In this document: positions 1 through 11,589 of the stretch, piece after piece
How the letters are laid out: the number at the start of each line of letters is the position of its first letter
Numbering within the stretch: the first letter of the stretch is position 1
DNA from: Nephrocerus scutellatus
Lineage: Eukaryota; Arthropoda; Insecta; Diptera; Pipunculidae
Assembly (NCBI GenBank): GCA_947095585.1
Contig: OX352765.1
Coordinates: 19,528,444 to 19,592,443, forward strand
DNA length: 64,000 nt
Reading direction: 5' to 3'
Notes under the pieces: model-generated
Databases searched by the model: none
The model's input: the letters and a program-made list of their open reading frames with translations, nothing else
What the model was told of the DNA's origin: nothing
Position numbers and translations under genes: made by a program

Positions 1-790
1 GGGCAGTTTTTTGAAAAATATATTTTAAAAAAAATAATTAATGTTTATTTTATGTGTTGATAATTAGATTAGCAGACCGCCTCTGGTAGGTGCGCTGGAA
101 CAAAGAGATTAAATAGAGATGGTTTTCTTTTATACGATTACTACGATGTTCAAGCGGGTCGATTGTTTCCGCGACATCGTCGTCACCAATAAGTATTATC
201 GTACTTTTCTGTATTCTGTCTAGTCAGTGGATCGTAGATGGAATGTGGTATTGGGAACACATGCCCAGACAATCCAGCTGTATTTAAGATTAGGACGAAT
301 ATACACGCCTTATAAATAATAGCTATTCCGAGGGGGTGAACTACTTCGTGTCCCTTTTTAAAAAACTTAAACAATTTGCTTCATTTTTAGCGGTGATGAA
401 TATTTGGTCGTTCCAACGAAGCTCGTTGTTGACTCACATTTCGAGAATTTCATTTTGTTTGATGTAAGTGCGTCTCATGAAAAAATTACGCTTAAATGAC
501 AGAAGACAGCATATTGTTTTGGAAGTGTTAAATTCTACTCTTGAAAAATGTAAAATGCGAGACATACTAAAATCAAAAAACTGAGTTATAAAGAAAGATG
601 AGAAAGGCAATAATATCGTGGTAGAACAATTCTGCAATCGTCACCGTCACATCTAATTTTGTGAACCTAACCTAAGCTAACATAAACTATACACTATTGT
701 GAAATTTCCACCATTATAAGGTCATAATATTTAACGTTATTAACATACGTTGTTGTTCAAGTTCGACTTGCGAAAAAGAGTGACGTGCAG
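1..790. other. No recognised feature
   Basis: AT-rich sequence with only short chance reading frames. I see no transposon protein motif, TIR or tRNA box in this stretch. Confidence 0.5.
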
Positions 791-799
791 ATAGCGTGA

Positions 800-1840
800 T
801 TTCATATTAAAAGCTGAGCGTGCTGTCGTCAGCGAAATAATGAATTGGAATTGAAAGAAAGATAATGAGGAAGACTGTCGGAAACAAAATGCACTCGCCT
901 TAAGAATACTGTCATTAGCACTGCTGACTCTATCTTAGGCAGTAGTCGTAGAGATCGGAACGACTGGTTTGATGACGAATGTAAGCTACCGACTTAACGT
1001 AATAATGTTGCGTACCGATCAATGCAACAATCTCATAATACGCGGGAACGCGAAGATTATTATAAAGGGCTCAGGAGATATGAAAAAACAGTTCACCGGC
1101 GAAAGAAAGCAACCTGGGAGAAGAATATCGTCTGTGAACTAGAACATAGTACAGAGAGCGAGGAGCGCACCAGGCGCGGAAGTTCTACCAAAGAGTCCGT
1201 GGTATGACGCAATATACACTGCGCTCCATCACATACGGTCTGCGTCTTCTTCAACCTGGCGTTGGAGAAGGTGATCCGAGACTCTGTCGTAACGGCGAGA
1301 GGAACAGTCCTCTATAAGTCTGTTCAGATACTGGCTTCCATCTTTCATCCAGATCGAGCAGGCGGCACAAAATCTGGGGCTGCATATAAATGAGAGCAAA
1401 ATAAAGAACATGGTGGCAACGTCTGCGAGTAGAAGATCCAACATTGGTCCCGCAATTAAAATAGTGAACCGCGAATTTGAAGTAGTGCAATCCTTTAACT
1501 ATCTCGAGTCAACTGTAGCAGCCGAAAAGAGCATGGGACCAGAAAACCGCGCACGGTTGCTTAAAGCCAGAGAATTGTTGGCCCCGTATGTGAGGAAGGA
1601 CCATTCCAGAGACTCTATAATGATGCGATATACGAGCGTTACCACGATGTCGATATCGTGAAGAGAATTAAGCTCGGTAAGCTCCGGTGGGCAGGACACC
1701 TAGCTCGCATGAGCTTGAAGAGAGTTTAAGGATGCAAAACTGGTGGCTTAAAATCGGGACGGGTGGAGCGACTTTTTGCGGGAGGCCAGGACCGGACCCT
1801 GGTTGTAGATCAAAAATGATGATGGGGAATAAAAGCGTTT
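800..1840 (+). mobile_element. RTE-clade LINE fragment (RT region and 3' end), dead
   Basis: Remnant of an RTE-type non-LTR retrotransposon polyprotein. Around 935-1140 it reads RNDWFDDEC followed by the basic segment MQQSHNTREREDYYKGLRR...HRRKK that links the endonuclease to the reverse transcriptase in this clade. From about 1236 it reads FFNLALEKVIRDS (finger/palm RT), then KNLGLHINESK, and from about 1485 FNYLESTV, the thumb. Near 1610-1710 the frame gives LYNDAIYERYHDVDIVKRIKLGKLRWAGHLARM, read across about 100 bases, the usual C-terminal end. Large internal deletions remove the YADD palm core, and several frameshifts and stops are present. The end at about 1770-1835 (a conserved GGCCAGGACCGGACCC block followed by ATGATG) recurs in inverted form at 2395 and 49127, so it is the family 3' terminus. 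The frames at 1022-1207 and 1410-1661 are pieces of this element. Confidence 0.85.
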
Positions 1841-1904
1841 TTGCAGTGAAGATTATATTTTAAACTGTCCAATATGACCTATAAGGTAGGTAGGCAGTAA
1901 GGTA

Positions 1905-2115
1905 GCTACTACTTCTTTAGACAGGGTTTGATCATTCTATAGGCACTCATATTTGACAAGAGAGCTTGATGGCAAACCCTGTCTAATGCCTTCGATATAT
2001 CAAGTGCAACAACTTTGTTTTCACTAAATTCGTAAATAGACTGTTTTCCACACTAGTCTGATTTATGCCGTTGTCTTCGAAAGCCATACTGTTGGTCTCC
2101 TAGGATTTCCCGTGA
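1905..2115 (-). mobile_element. CR1-like LINE RT scrap
   Basis: On the minus strand, read from 2110 downward, the translation gives QQYGFRRQR, then after a frameshift VVALDISKALDRVCHQALLS. This is RT motif 3/A of CR1/Jockey-superfamily LINEs, where the usual wording is YGFR...ALDISKAFDRVWH. Only about 70 codons are left, with stops, so it is a relic. It lies between two pieces of RTE. Confidence 0.65.
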
Positions 2116-2394
2116 TTCAAAGCACTGCTTAAGATAAAAAGCTTCTGATTAATAAACATTTTAATGACCTTTCATGACATGAAAGTACGAGTGCTAGCGC
2201 TATGGTTCGATATGAGAAAATAGGTTGAAGGTTTCTACGATACAGGTTGAACAAAGGTTATTTTCCAACTTCTTGGGACTCGAGAAAAATAGGAGAAATT
2301 GAAAAGGTTAAATGCCAGCTTTCAAAAACACATTTTTAAAACTAATTAATTAGAAACTTGGAAGAATGAGTTTACCGAAAATAATCAGAGGTTT

Positions 2395-2450
2395 CATCAT
2401 CATCATCATATTTAGCTCTAGAGCCGGGGTCCGGTCCTGGCCTCCCGAAT
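2395..2450 (-). mobile_element. RTE LINE 3' end remnant
   Basis: A (CAT)n run is followed by GAGCCGGGGTCCGGTCCTGG, the reverse complement of the 3' terminus of the RTE copy ending near 1835 and of the copy starting at 49127. No coding sequence is attached, so this is either a very short 5'-truncated insertion or the separated end of another copy. Identified by sequence match within the window. Confidence 0.7.
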
Positions 2451-4700
2451 AAGAGGTTTACCTCAGTTTTTAACTTTTGTGCTCTTTTACTCATATTCTG
2501 TATAGGGGAATTGCAGAGCTCGAATCACCTTTTTAGGTTCTGCTTTTATTCTGAACGACGAATCAGTCTCTATATTGAAAAATCAAGTGAGCCCGGTAGC
2601 CCGTGTACTATGTAAGGACTACTCTGTTCCATTATCAGTCATCTCATATAATGAGATACAATTCACAGGCACAGAGAATTTTTACCTCTCATCGCAATCT
2701 CTCAATCTCACCTTATTTTCCCAGTTAGCTTTGACAGTTTTTAATGCTCAGCTGACAGGTAGCTGAGAATGACAAAAATGTCAATAATTCTGCACCATCA
2801 CAGATACTTCTAATTGATAGCCTCTGGCTCATACTAAAATCACATTCGTGTTATAGAAAAAGCTATTAGTGTGTTTACTGAAACATATAGTTTTACTGTC
2901 AAAAAACGTGAGGATCTCACCACATATGCGCTTACTTCAACGCCTGCCTAACAAATAGACTTTATATCAAATGAATGCTTGAATTTTCAATATACTTTTA
3001 ATATGACGTTGACATAGCCCATATTACATAGACATATTAATGAAAAGTCTTGGTATCTTGAATTAGCAGATTTTCTAGATTTTGTTAACAGCGACATGAC
3101 AAAGACAAAGTAAAGACAATGTAAGAGATGATAGTTGTTTATTATGTGATTACCTAAATATTTTGAAGAAAACTCGCAAGAATCTTCAGCATTATCCCAA
3201 ATGCATGCAATGTATGCATGGTCTAACAACAACAATGTACTGCAACAATCATAGAACAAGCAATTGTAATGTATGTAGATTGCATGGCACTTAGGCTAAA
3301 AGAAACCACATCTAACTGTAAATCTGAGTTAAGCTATATACTCGTACATAAGTGCCCGGGAAAAACGATATTTGCATTTTGTTCTTTAAAATTTATTGAT
3401 AAGCTGAAGATACACCTAACATAGTGTTGCTTGCGATGATAGTGGTGTGCCACAAAGTCTCCCAAGAACAGACAGTCAGCTGACATCGTCGTGAACATGG
3501 ATCAATTTTGTTGTTCTCCTTATGTTATGGGTTTAGCATATATTACCTCTACGCAGCGTAGCTAAGCTTTACCAAGAATATTATTACTAGTCCACCGACT
3601 TACATCACGAATGAGTGAGTAATCGATCGAATGATTGGAGATTACAGTGGGACATGCGGTCTTTTAAGGAGAGGCATAAACGGATACTCGTATGCAAATT
3701 TGCATTAAAACGCTTTATGAGTGATGCCGATGCGAACAGATATGATATCACTTTCTCTCTTGAACGAAACCGTAAGGAAATATTTGCTGGATTCAATTCA
3801 ATTCGTCGCCAGATTGCAATTAATATTTAGTTAAATTTCATTCCATTTAAATAATTTAGTAACATATCAGTACTCAAAATCTAAATAAATCACAGGCGGT
3901 TTAAGATGACCACTTAATTTAAAATGTATGTAAATGAGGCATGGGAATTTTGCAACCAATAATTATTGGCAAATTATTTTTAAAAAAAAATTCATCAACA
4001 GAGCTGTAATGCTTGAAAAAAGTTAAATGGCTAAATGCAGGAATGTGACAACTTGTATCAAATTGACAAATCGAATTCAGTTTAAAGCTTTTCCAAAAAT
4101 TTGACCAATAGTTTTGAATGCTTGTCGTGCCAAAGCTTTCTAATTTTTTTAACAAATTAGAATTTTCTAAAAAAGATACGTGGAATAGCTTCTCTGTCAG
4201 ATTTAATACATAAGTCCAAAAGAAAGCCTTTCATAATATCTTTCCTATGTCAACACCAACATTATCAAATCATTCCATAAACCATTTATTATTATTTTTA
4301 AACAAGATGATGATGATTATATGATATTTGTAAAAGAACAGCTTACGTACGAATAAATATTATATTGCACATAAATGCCTAGCTTCACCAAATGCCATGC
4401 AAGATTGGAAAATTCAACAATTTGCGAATTGTTCGAAAAGAAAATTTAAAAATTTTGTTTTTCTTTAGTGACTCGATAATCAGGTAATAAGTCTTGTTTT
4501 GTTTTATATAACAGAGTACGAGTAGATTCTAATTACTCGAGCTATAGAACTCTCTGGTAGTTTAGTTCCGGCGACAGTTTTCGAGTAATTGTTTTGCCTA
4601 CAAGTCTACCCACCTTGTGCTGCTTATTGCAATTAATTGCAAGAGAGTTGCCTTTTCCAACTAATGTAAGAACGTTTTATCACACCCCATTCAGGTTCAA
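2451..4700. other. No recognised feature
   Basis: AT-rich DNA. The frames at 2575, 2987, 3605 and 3919 show no domain or motif I recognise, and the two frames at 3605-3830 overlap antisense to each other, as expected by chance. I cannot support a gene here. Confidence 0.45.
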
Positions 4701-4729
4701 CTACAATGATCACTTGAAAAATATATTTG

Positions 4730-6040
4730 ATATTTTGATTGATCAGCACGAGAATTAGCTTTCTTCCAATGCCTAGAATTCATAGCAAAGGACCTGGTGG
4801 CCCTGCAAGTGGAAGATCTGACTGAGAGGGGAACTAATATTATCGTGTGTACTTCGGCATACTTCCCCGGCGACGACGACAACATTCCGCCAACTAAGGT
4901 CTAGGAGCTATAGTGCACTGTCAGAGCTGAAACATCCGGTACCTCATAGGTTGCGATGTCAATGCAAATCATGAGATCTGGGTCAGCAGGGACATCAATA
5001 AAAGGGGTGAGTACCTTTCAGAATATCTTATTAGTAATGATGTAGAAATCCTAAATTAGGGCTCTAAGCCAACCTTTAAAAATGCGATTCGCGAAGAGGT
5101 ACTCGACCTCACACCCGCCAATCCATTTATTTCCCACATAGTGGAAAAGTGGCATGTGTCTGACGCTGTTGGACCATCAGCACATCAGGTTTGACATTCC
5201 CGGCAAAATGGCACATGCTTCTTCTAGATACGATCCTAAGTCTACGGACTGAAATCTGCATCGGGGACTTATCCTCAATAAATTGAATATGCTTGTCATA
5301 CATATAGAGTCCATGGGAGATCTAGATGAGGTAGCGTACCAATTAAATGGTGTGTTACTTACTCCTATGATAACAGTTGTGTCCTTAAAACCATTTTGTG
5401 TAATCGTAAGGTTCCCCGGTGGAACGACCATCTGGCTAAGCTTAGGCAAAAAGTTAGAAAACTCTTCAACGCTTATAAACGCACGAAGAGTTGGCACTAA
5501 TATAGGTTAGCCCTTACGGAGTACAACTTTGACCTAAGATGATACAAACGTGCCACATGGAGGAAATGCTGCGAAAACATTGTTGAAATGCCAATAGCGG
5601 CACGGCACACAAGACATTAGTTAGAGATCAGACAAACTGTGTAGGTTTATTAAAAAAGGCAGATAGCACCTACACATCGGACCGTGAGGATACAATCAGT
5701 ACCCTGCTCCAGGTTCATTTCACAGGTTCGTCTACTCGTGTACCATACACGTACCCGAATACATCTGACAAAAGGGTCTCTGTTAATAGTAGGGTAAATA
5801 GTTTATCCGTTAAAATCTTCAGTCCGGATAAGGTTAAACCATTCAAAGCTCCTGGCGGTGATGGAATCTTTCCAGCGCTTCTACAGAAGGCGATAGATGA
5901 TTTCTTTATTTAGAGCCAGCTACAACTGGGGGTATATTCCTATTATCTGGAGACAGGTAAATGTGATATTTATCTCTAAACCAGACAATACGCCTAGTGA
6001 GCTGCCTAAATCATACACAAAAAGGGTAGATATAAAAAAT
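4730..6040 (+). mobile_element. I/LOA-like LINE fragment: endonuclease and start of RT, dead
   Basis: Decayed non-LTR retrotransposon. At about 4845-4990 the translation gives CVYFPGDDDNIP and then GCDANAHHEIWGS, the apurinic-like endonuclease GDxNAxH active-site block. Further on come NDVEILN and KPTFKNAIREEVLDLT and VEKWHVSD, all typical of the endonuclease C-terminal half. At about 5840-5990 the RT fingers appear: FKAPGGDGIFPALLQKA and then GYIPIIWRQVNVIFISK, with PKSY at the end. Stops and frameshifts break the frame many times. The wording is close to the RT/RNase H LINE at 45470-47225, so both may be one family. The frames at 5177-5510 and 4697-4885 are shadows of it. Confidence 0.8.
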
Positions 6041-6104
6041 AATATAAAAGAAGTTAGTTGTTTTATTCAAACGATCCAGAGCGGTCTGAAGATTTAGACA
6101 GCAG

Positions 6105-6480
6105 CCCAATGAGTTTTGTTAGATGAGAGAAGACATATATTCATTTTGTCGAGCAAAGAATCGGTAACAAAGTACCACATAAGCAGCGAAAGGAGTCCAC
6201 AACGGAGACATACCTTCACCGCTTCGACTGTAACTTTATCGCTTGCATTCTCCCCCAATTGAAGCCTGTAGTGAATCCATCTTATTAGGGTTTATTTCAC
6301 TCCATGCCTTTCAGCAGAGTTGCACATCGATTCGAAGGTAGCGAAGGTAGTCAAAAGCTGCCTCAATATCCAATATCAATAAACACACCTATAAAGAAAA
6401 TTCTCCCATCATGCTCCTTCCCATCCTGTCAAGATCTCTTATCATAATAGGCGTTCTGATTTTGGTTTGAGGGGTTTCTA
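6105..6480 (-). mobile_element. Probable I/LOA-like LINE RT scrap
   Basis: On the minus strand a broken frame near 6400-6370 reads GVFIDIEY, resembling RT motif A (FLDIEGAFD) of the R1/LOA/I group. Near 6250-6150 it reads VEAVKVCLRCGLLSLLMWYFVTDSLLDKMN, which fits a decayed GxPQGGVLSPLLW...DxLLDKLN block. It adjoins the plus-strand LINE that ends near 6040, so the junction may be an inversion or a second insertion. Support is by motif resemblance only. Confidence 0.5.
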
Positions 6481-6486
6481 CTGAGT

Positions 6487-7470
6487 ACATTTCACCTCAT
6501 ATACATCTTAACTTCTCAACTTGGCGTTCAAGACCTTTCAGCACATATTGCATATCGATTGCTGTTGCTGTTTTCTGGGTATCAAACACATCACGGTTGC
6601 AATCTAACGACGTTACGTTTCGTCTAATGAAATCCGAAAAGTATCCTCTCGGAAATTTGTTTCGCTTGCTGTCATCGTGCCGAGAGTTGAGTGCGAAAAA
6701 CATAGCAATGTTTTGTTTTGGTTATCAGCTTACTCGAATTAAATCCATATTCAAAACCAAGAGGGAGAAATCCTTTTCCAAATCGAAAATGAAAAACCAC
6801 ATTAATTTTAAGTCAGTAATCGCTAAAACATCGATCATTTATTTCAATATTGTAATTTATTTCTCATATATGAAATATAGAGGCACGCGCCAAATTTATT
6901 CTGCTTTAGGCGGAGTTGCTTTTGTTTTTTTGAAATATAAACAAATATATCTACTTGCAACTATAATTTGGTGGGCAGACAAGTAGTCTATTGTTTACAA
7001 TGATAAATTACATTCCTGTCTAAAATTAGGACAATTACACGTCTGAACGATCGAACATTTTTATCTTTAGTTCAACGTCGAGTTCGCCGTGAATGTTGAT
7101 TTCTATAGCAGTGTACGTGCTTGTAAATTTACAAAAAACAAATGTTGTGGATACGGCAATTATGTATTGCTATTGTTATATTGAGTTAACTGCTTTTTAC
7201 TTAATGGCGTTATACACTTGATAGCGATCGTGATTGATCTGATCTACTCGTTAGACTGTGTTAGTTTGGTTCAATTTGTGATATGCGGAAAAGATAATAA
7301 TATTTTTTAATATAATTGTAGTTTTTCATCTACATAACTTTACTTTTGTTTGATAGTATTTTTCTAGCAAAGTCCCTTTGTGTTCATTTTTTTAAACATT
7401 GAATTCACAAATCCATTAAATTGATTCGATATTTAACAATGCATTTAAGAGTTAAACACTTGAGAATTAA
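6487..7470. other. No recognised feature
   Basis: AT-rich. The 129-codon frame at 6597-6986 is Lys/Ile/Phe-rich with no recognisable domain and I do not treat it as a gene. Confidence 0.45.
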
Positions 7471-7479
7471 AGATGTCGA

Positions 7480-7905
7480 AAATAGTCATATCTGCTCAGG
7501 TGCTCATAAAACTGCCTTGGATCTGTTAGATATCATACAGAACCGAGCATAACAACTTATCGGTGATGAAAACATTGCGATGTCATTATAGATTCGCTTA
7601 AATACCGCAGGAATGTTTCTATCTTGCCACTTTTTTATCGCTTATACCATTAGTGTTGCTCAAGATAAATGGCCAATTGCATGGCGCCTCTTAGTAAATT
7701 GAACCACAAGTTTAACCTTAAGCCCGTCTTCAGGAGTACTATTAAGTTTAAAGACTCTTTCTTTATCCGTACAACAGGTATGTGAAACGCTTTGCTAAGC
7801 TCTATATTTCCGAATTAATATGATCCACAGTTATTTAAAACACAAGTTCACAGACATATCCTCTTTTCAGTATTGACACCTTAACCTCAACCACCAAACT
7901 GTGCT
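7480..7905 (+). mobile_element. CR1-like LINE C-terminal fragment
   Basis: The broken translation gives LDLLDIIQNRA, QLIGDE and, near 7710-7790, FKLKPVF...IKFKDSFFIRTT followed by NAL and YDPQLFK. This is the characteristic end of CR1/Jockey-superfamily polyproteins (LLDRIQNRAIKLIGD ... FRNSFFxRTSxMWNxLP). The same end appears at 31290-31650 and 53000-53420, so three copies of this 3' part are in the window. Stops show it is dead. Confidence 0.7.
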
Positions 7906-8278
7906 TATTATATACTCTAGCATTATAAGTGTGCCCTTACACACATAACGCTTAAATATAAATACAAATTTAAAAACTTCCGAAAAAATTTTTTTTTTTT
8001 CAGTTGGACATAATGCGCGAGTGAAAAGTAGAGCAACTTTAAAAACAACTCGACAGTTTTCAAAGACCCGAAAGAACATTAAATGATATTTAGAACAACT
8101 CTGTTTGCTATGAGCGTTGCTCTTGGAGATGTCATGTACGGAAATTTAGTACCCTAGGAAGATGTGTGTGCATGTGTACAAAGTTGGGCTTTAGGAAGTG
8201 GCTTGAAAAGCGATCACAAGATTCCGCCTCAAACAAATAGACATACACCCAGGAACGCGAACAGGGTGTATCAGTTTA

Positions 8279-9000
8279 CTTAAAGAAGTAATTCCTTCGT
8301 TAATTTCGAGTAAAAAAGCGTATGGAAGGTGGTGGAGTCTATTTTCCCCCGTTCCGGTGTGAGTAGCGTTATAATGCGAAGAAACATACATTACTTCACA
8401 ACCTATAACTCTTGAACGCTTCAAGCTAAAAGGCCAAGGTCTAGGGAAGAATGAAAGGGCCTGTATATTCGTCAGAATTAGAAACTGTAGGGAAGGAGGA
8501 TTGAACACACATCTCAGACGATTGCAATCTATTGCTTCAAACAAACTTAAAAAGTTAAATTTCATTTTAAAAACTTTCTATCTTTGCCCTGCTCCTATTG
8601 ACCGAATGCACAAGCATTGTGCCATGGATTTGTATGAAATTGAATAGGCTTCAATACTGCATTAGTCAAACAAAATAATCGAAGAGCCATTTTTCTAGAT
8701 AATCTCGTTTTGAAAATTAAATTTAAAAAAAAAAACTTTGTCGACCTTCTTGCCGGTAATAGTTTTAAGAATTTAAAAAAATGAACAATGTCCGATCTCA
8801 ACGATTTAATTTTCTTACAAAGACTACCAATAGTGGCATTAGCTAAAAGCGTTTAAGAGTTATAGGGTGTGAATTGATGCACGGTCAACAGTACGTTTCT
8901 TTTCATTAAAACGCTACTCACACCGCAGGGAGTGAAAATAGACCCCCCCTCCCATACGATTTTTTCCCGTAGTTAACCAAGAAATCACCCTTTTAAGCAT
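8279..9000. repeat. Long imperfect inverted repeat (foldback/hairpin)
   Basis: Left arm 8279-8444 and right arm 8821-9000 are reverse complements with gaps, separated by about 375 bases. The best-matching core is 8319-8390 against 8890-8957, sharing GGTGTGAGTAGCGTT and GTCTATTTTC. Outer parts (ACCTATAACTCTTGAACGCTT against the complement of AAGCGTTTAAGAGTTATAGGG) also match. A transcript would fold into a stem of more than 150 pairs. It may be two head-to-head copies of one MITE, a foldback transposon, or a hairpin RNA locus. The minus-strand frame at 8191-8565 crosses the left arm and is not taken as a gene. Confidence 0.75.
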
Positions 9001-10670
9001 TTGCCACATCAACTGACACTTGTAGACAATTTAAAAAATAAATCTAGAGATTGTAGAAAAGGGAAAAAATTACTGGCGACTGTAATATTCAACTAACACA
9101 TTGTGACATTCAAATAACGTTAGATAACCGACGAGAAATCAGCTTCTTTTTTACGGAAAGACTATTTTAGTTTGGCCGGTCGCATGTGTGTGTATTTATG
9201 GAACATTGCGCACCAATTTATCAATGCTGATAATTGAAAATCGTTATCGATTATTTGCGTTAATTAGCACATTGTAGCGATTTTTTTTATGGACAACCCA
9301 GGTGAATAGCTGATAAAGTTTTCAAATGTTAAAAACTTTTGTACTTGGTGTTCAGTAAAAAAAAAAATTACTGGCTTATAACCCGTTAATTGCTGATCGT
9401 ATTTAAGTTTTAATGTTGACATTAAAAGAAAACAACAAAGTTGCACAATAGTAAAATATTTTCTTATATGCCTTGGGCGTAACATAGAAGTGGGCTAGTT
9501 TTGTGTTTATGAAAAAAGTATTCACCTTAGAACTGTTGTATAGAAAGGGTGGGGTAAAACGGTATCTGCAGCAATAATAAATGTCCATTGAATATCCGAG
9601 AAATTGTTTGTTTTCCTATTTTGCCGCGACAAAGTTCAAAGTTAACTTTTAGTCAATTCCCACACTTACTGTTACAATGCCATACAAATTTGAACAATAT
9701 TTCTAAGTAGTTTTCCATTCCATATTAGTCATCTTGTGTGTTTTTTCAATTTAATTAGGAAATAAACAAAAAAAATCTATTGGAATAAATAAACTTTGTT
9801 TTCATTGAAAATTGGATAATTTTTTATTAATTTATTGATTATCTTAATTTCATTATGAAAATGTACTTAAATACAAAGAAATAGTTGCTTCAGTAGCTTT
9901 TCTTTGGTATAACCACTCTTTTTTTTGTTCTGTTCTTTTTCATGCCTTATCAGCTGTTTGTTGCATTTGAACTTTTATTGCTAACCTTCAATGCTATGGC
10001 AACTACCATCGATCGAATGCCGGTTTTGTTTTGGCGCCGACTACAACTTTGGACGAAATACGCCGGCACAACAAGACCCATGACCTAACTTACAAGTGCG
10101 AGCAGACAAAACAGTGTTGTGGGAAAAGCTCTGCGGGACTGGTTAACAGCTGATGGCGTTGAAGGCAATGGAGGCTATCATTTTTATGACTACACATTTT
10201 CTGTTTTATGTGTGTACTGTAAGAACTAGAATTACATACTGTATTCGGAGTAAAAGAGTGAAAAGCTTTTTAAATATAATTACGATGAGAGCGGCATTAA
10301 ATACCCTAACGAACACCTTGTCAACATTGTTGCAGAGCACCAACAAGAGTATACGAGTATAAGTTGCACAAACATGCCGGACGAAAACATTTTTTACTTA
10401 TTGAACGCATTGCACAAATAATAAGAACTGCAAGTTTGATTTAAAAACTGAACTGAATCACTTTTTACTATCATTATTATTTACATTTTATTATCTCTCG
10501 TCAGGCCGTGTAGGTACAATTATAACTTTTGCGTTTTTTAATTAGGATAACTTTTTTTTTTCTAAAAGTCGGAGAATTCTGAATCTTGTGATACGAGACG
10601 AGTATCTCTACATTTTTAACAACGATATATATTATAAAAGATTATCTAAATAATAAATTTTATATTGGAA
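9001..10670. other. No recognised feature
   Basis: AT-rich DNA with poly-A/T runs. I see no coding motif. The frame at 10153-10362 has no recognisable domain. Confidence 0.45.
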
Positions 10671-10674
10671 TAAA

Positions 10675-10735
10675 GCAGACTATCGCCAGGTCGGCGAGGA
10701 CCGCCACTCCACCTACCTCCACCTACCTACGGCTT
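10675..10735 (+). mobile_element. I/LOA-like LINE 3' end remnant
   Basis: The block GTCGGCGAGGACCGCCACTC followed by repeated CTACC matches the 3' end of the LINE at 47190-47225 and the complement of 47311-47340. Only the 3' untranslated end is present, as in a strongly 5'-truncated insertion. (CTAC)n is the terminal repeat of this family in all three copies. Confidence 0.75.
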
Positions 10736-10744
10736 AATAGTATA

Positions 10745-10810
10745 CCAGCTGTTTCCGGGTGCTTCACTACCCGCACACATAAACCCCACTAAAAAAAATA
10801 CGAAAATCCC
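10745..10810 (+). repeat. Dispersed motif AGCTGTTTCCGG...CTACCCGCACA
   Basis: CAGCTGTTTCCGGGTGCTTC and then ACTACCCGCACA matches the reverse complement of 27397-27431. There the same motif directly borders the G-rich minisatellite, and here it leads into a short C-rich stretch (AAACCCCACT). This looks like the terminal module of a non-autonomous mobile element; its class is unknown. Confidence 0.5.
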
Positions 10811-11059
10811 ACTTTTATTTTTTCCGAATGGCACGAGCCATTTAGCCGAGAAAACGTAACAAACAGACAGAGTTACTTTCACATTTATAATATTAGTATG
10901 GACTAGCGGAAATCCACCTAGAAAACTATACAATCAATACTAATATCGGCAAAAATAACAAACATAGCTTCAAATTTATATAATCAGAGAAAAATACGTT
11001 GCCAGGTACAATTATGTACTTGTGTGTATATTATACATTTTAAATCCTCCAAGAAGTGT

Positions 11060-11480
11060 TTTTATTGACGAAAATATGCTTACTGTTCCTTCCACACATC
11101 TTTATTTATAAGTTCTAGTTTGCTATTTTCGTTTTCAAAGAAGAATGAGCCAATTATTCCTGTTCCACTAAATGCGTACCAAACAGTCAATTTGCCAGAA
11201 TAAAATGCAAGAAATGAACAGCTATTGGATTCTTCGCTGTCAAAACGCCGCAATTTTGTTTGTTTATGTTATCCATTAACCAAAAACGTACATTATCAGA
11301 AAACCAAATTTTTCAGCAAACTTTCTTAAAATGTTACCGAACGAATCTAATGCAGCGTTTTAATAAATGGTCGTTTGGCTTTAATTAAATGGACAAATTT
11401 TGGTCGGTCAATACTTTCCTCCACGGCGGCGATGTTGGCTTCCTTTCGGGCTGGTGTTGGCATGTTATGCTTAATAGTAT
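11060..11480 (-). pseudogene. DD41D-like transposase relic
   Basis: Minus-strand translation gives VWYAFSGTGIIGSFFFENEN, matching the VWCGLWAGGIIGPYFFKNEE block of the intact transposase at 56181, with WFSDNVRFWLMD upstream where the intact protein has ILFSDEAHFLLNGY. Further upstream, near 11450, ANIAAVEESI matches the intact NIAVVEASV. A large internal deletion joins the HTH part to the catalytic part. Two of the expected blocks are present; the region with the second and third Asp is missing. It is a related but distinct Tc1/mariner-superfamily copy, far older than the 56-kb one. Confidence 0.65.
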
Positions 11481-11589
11481 CCAGTAGAATTACTCGAACT
11501 ATGAAGCAAACTCATTCGCAATAACGTAGACTTTATGCTCACAAAAAATTAAAACCAAAAAAACCGAAATCGAAAGATTTCCTTACCAA

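Noticed and set aside
6597..6986. 129-codon open frame as a small gene
   Set aside because: Lys/Ile/Phe-rich with no motif and no supporting neighbour.
8191..8565. 124-codon minus-strand frame
   Set aside because: It runs through the left arm of the inverted repeat, and the right arm does not keep the frame, so coding is unlikely.
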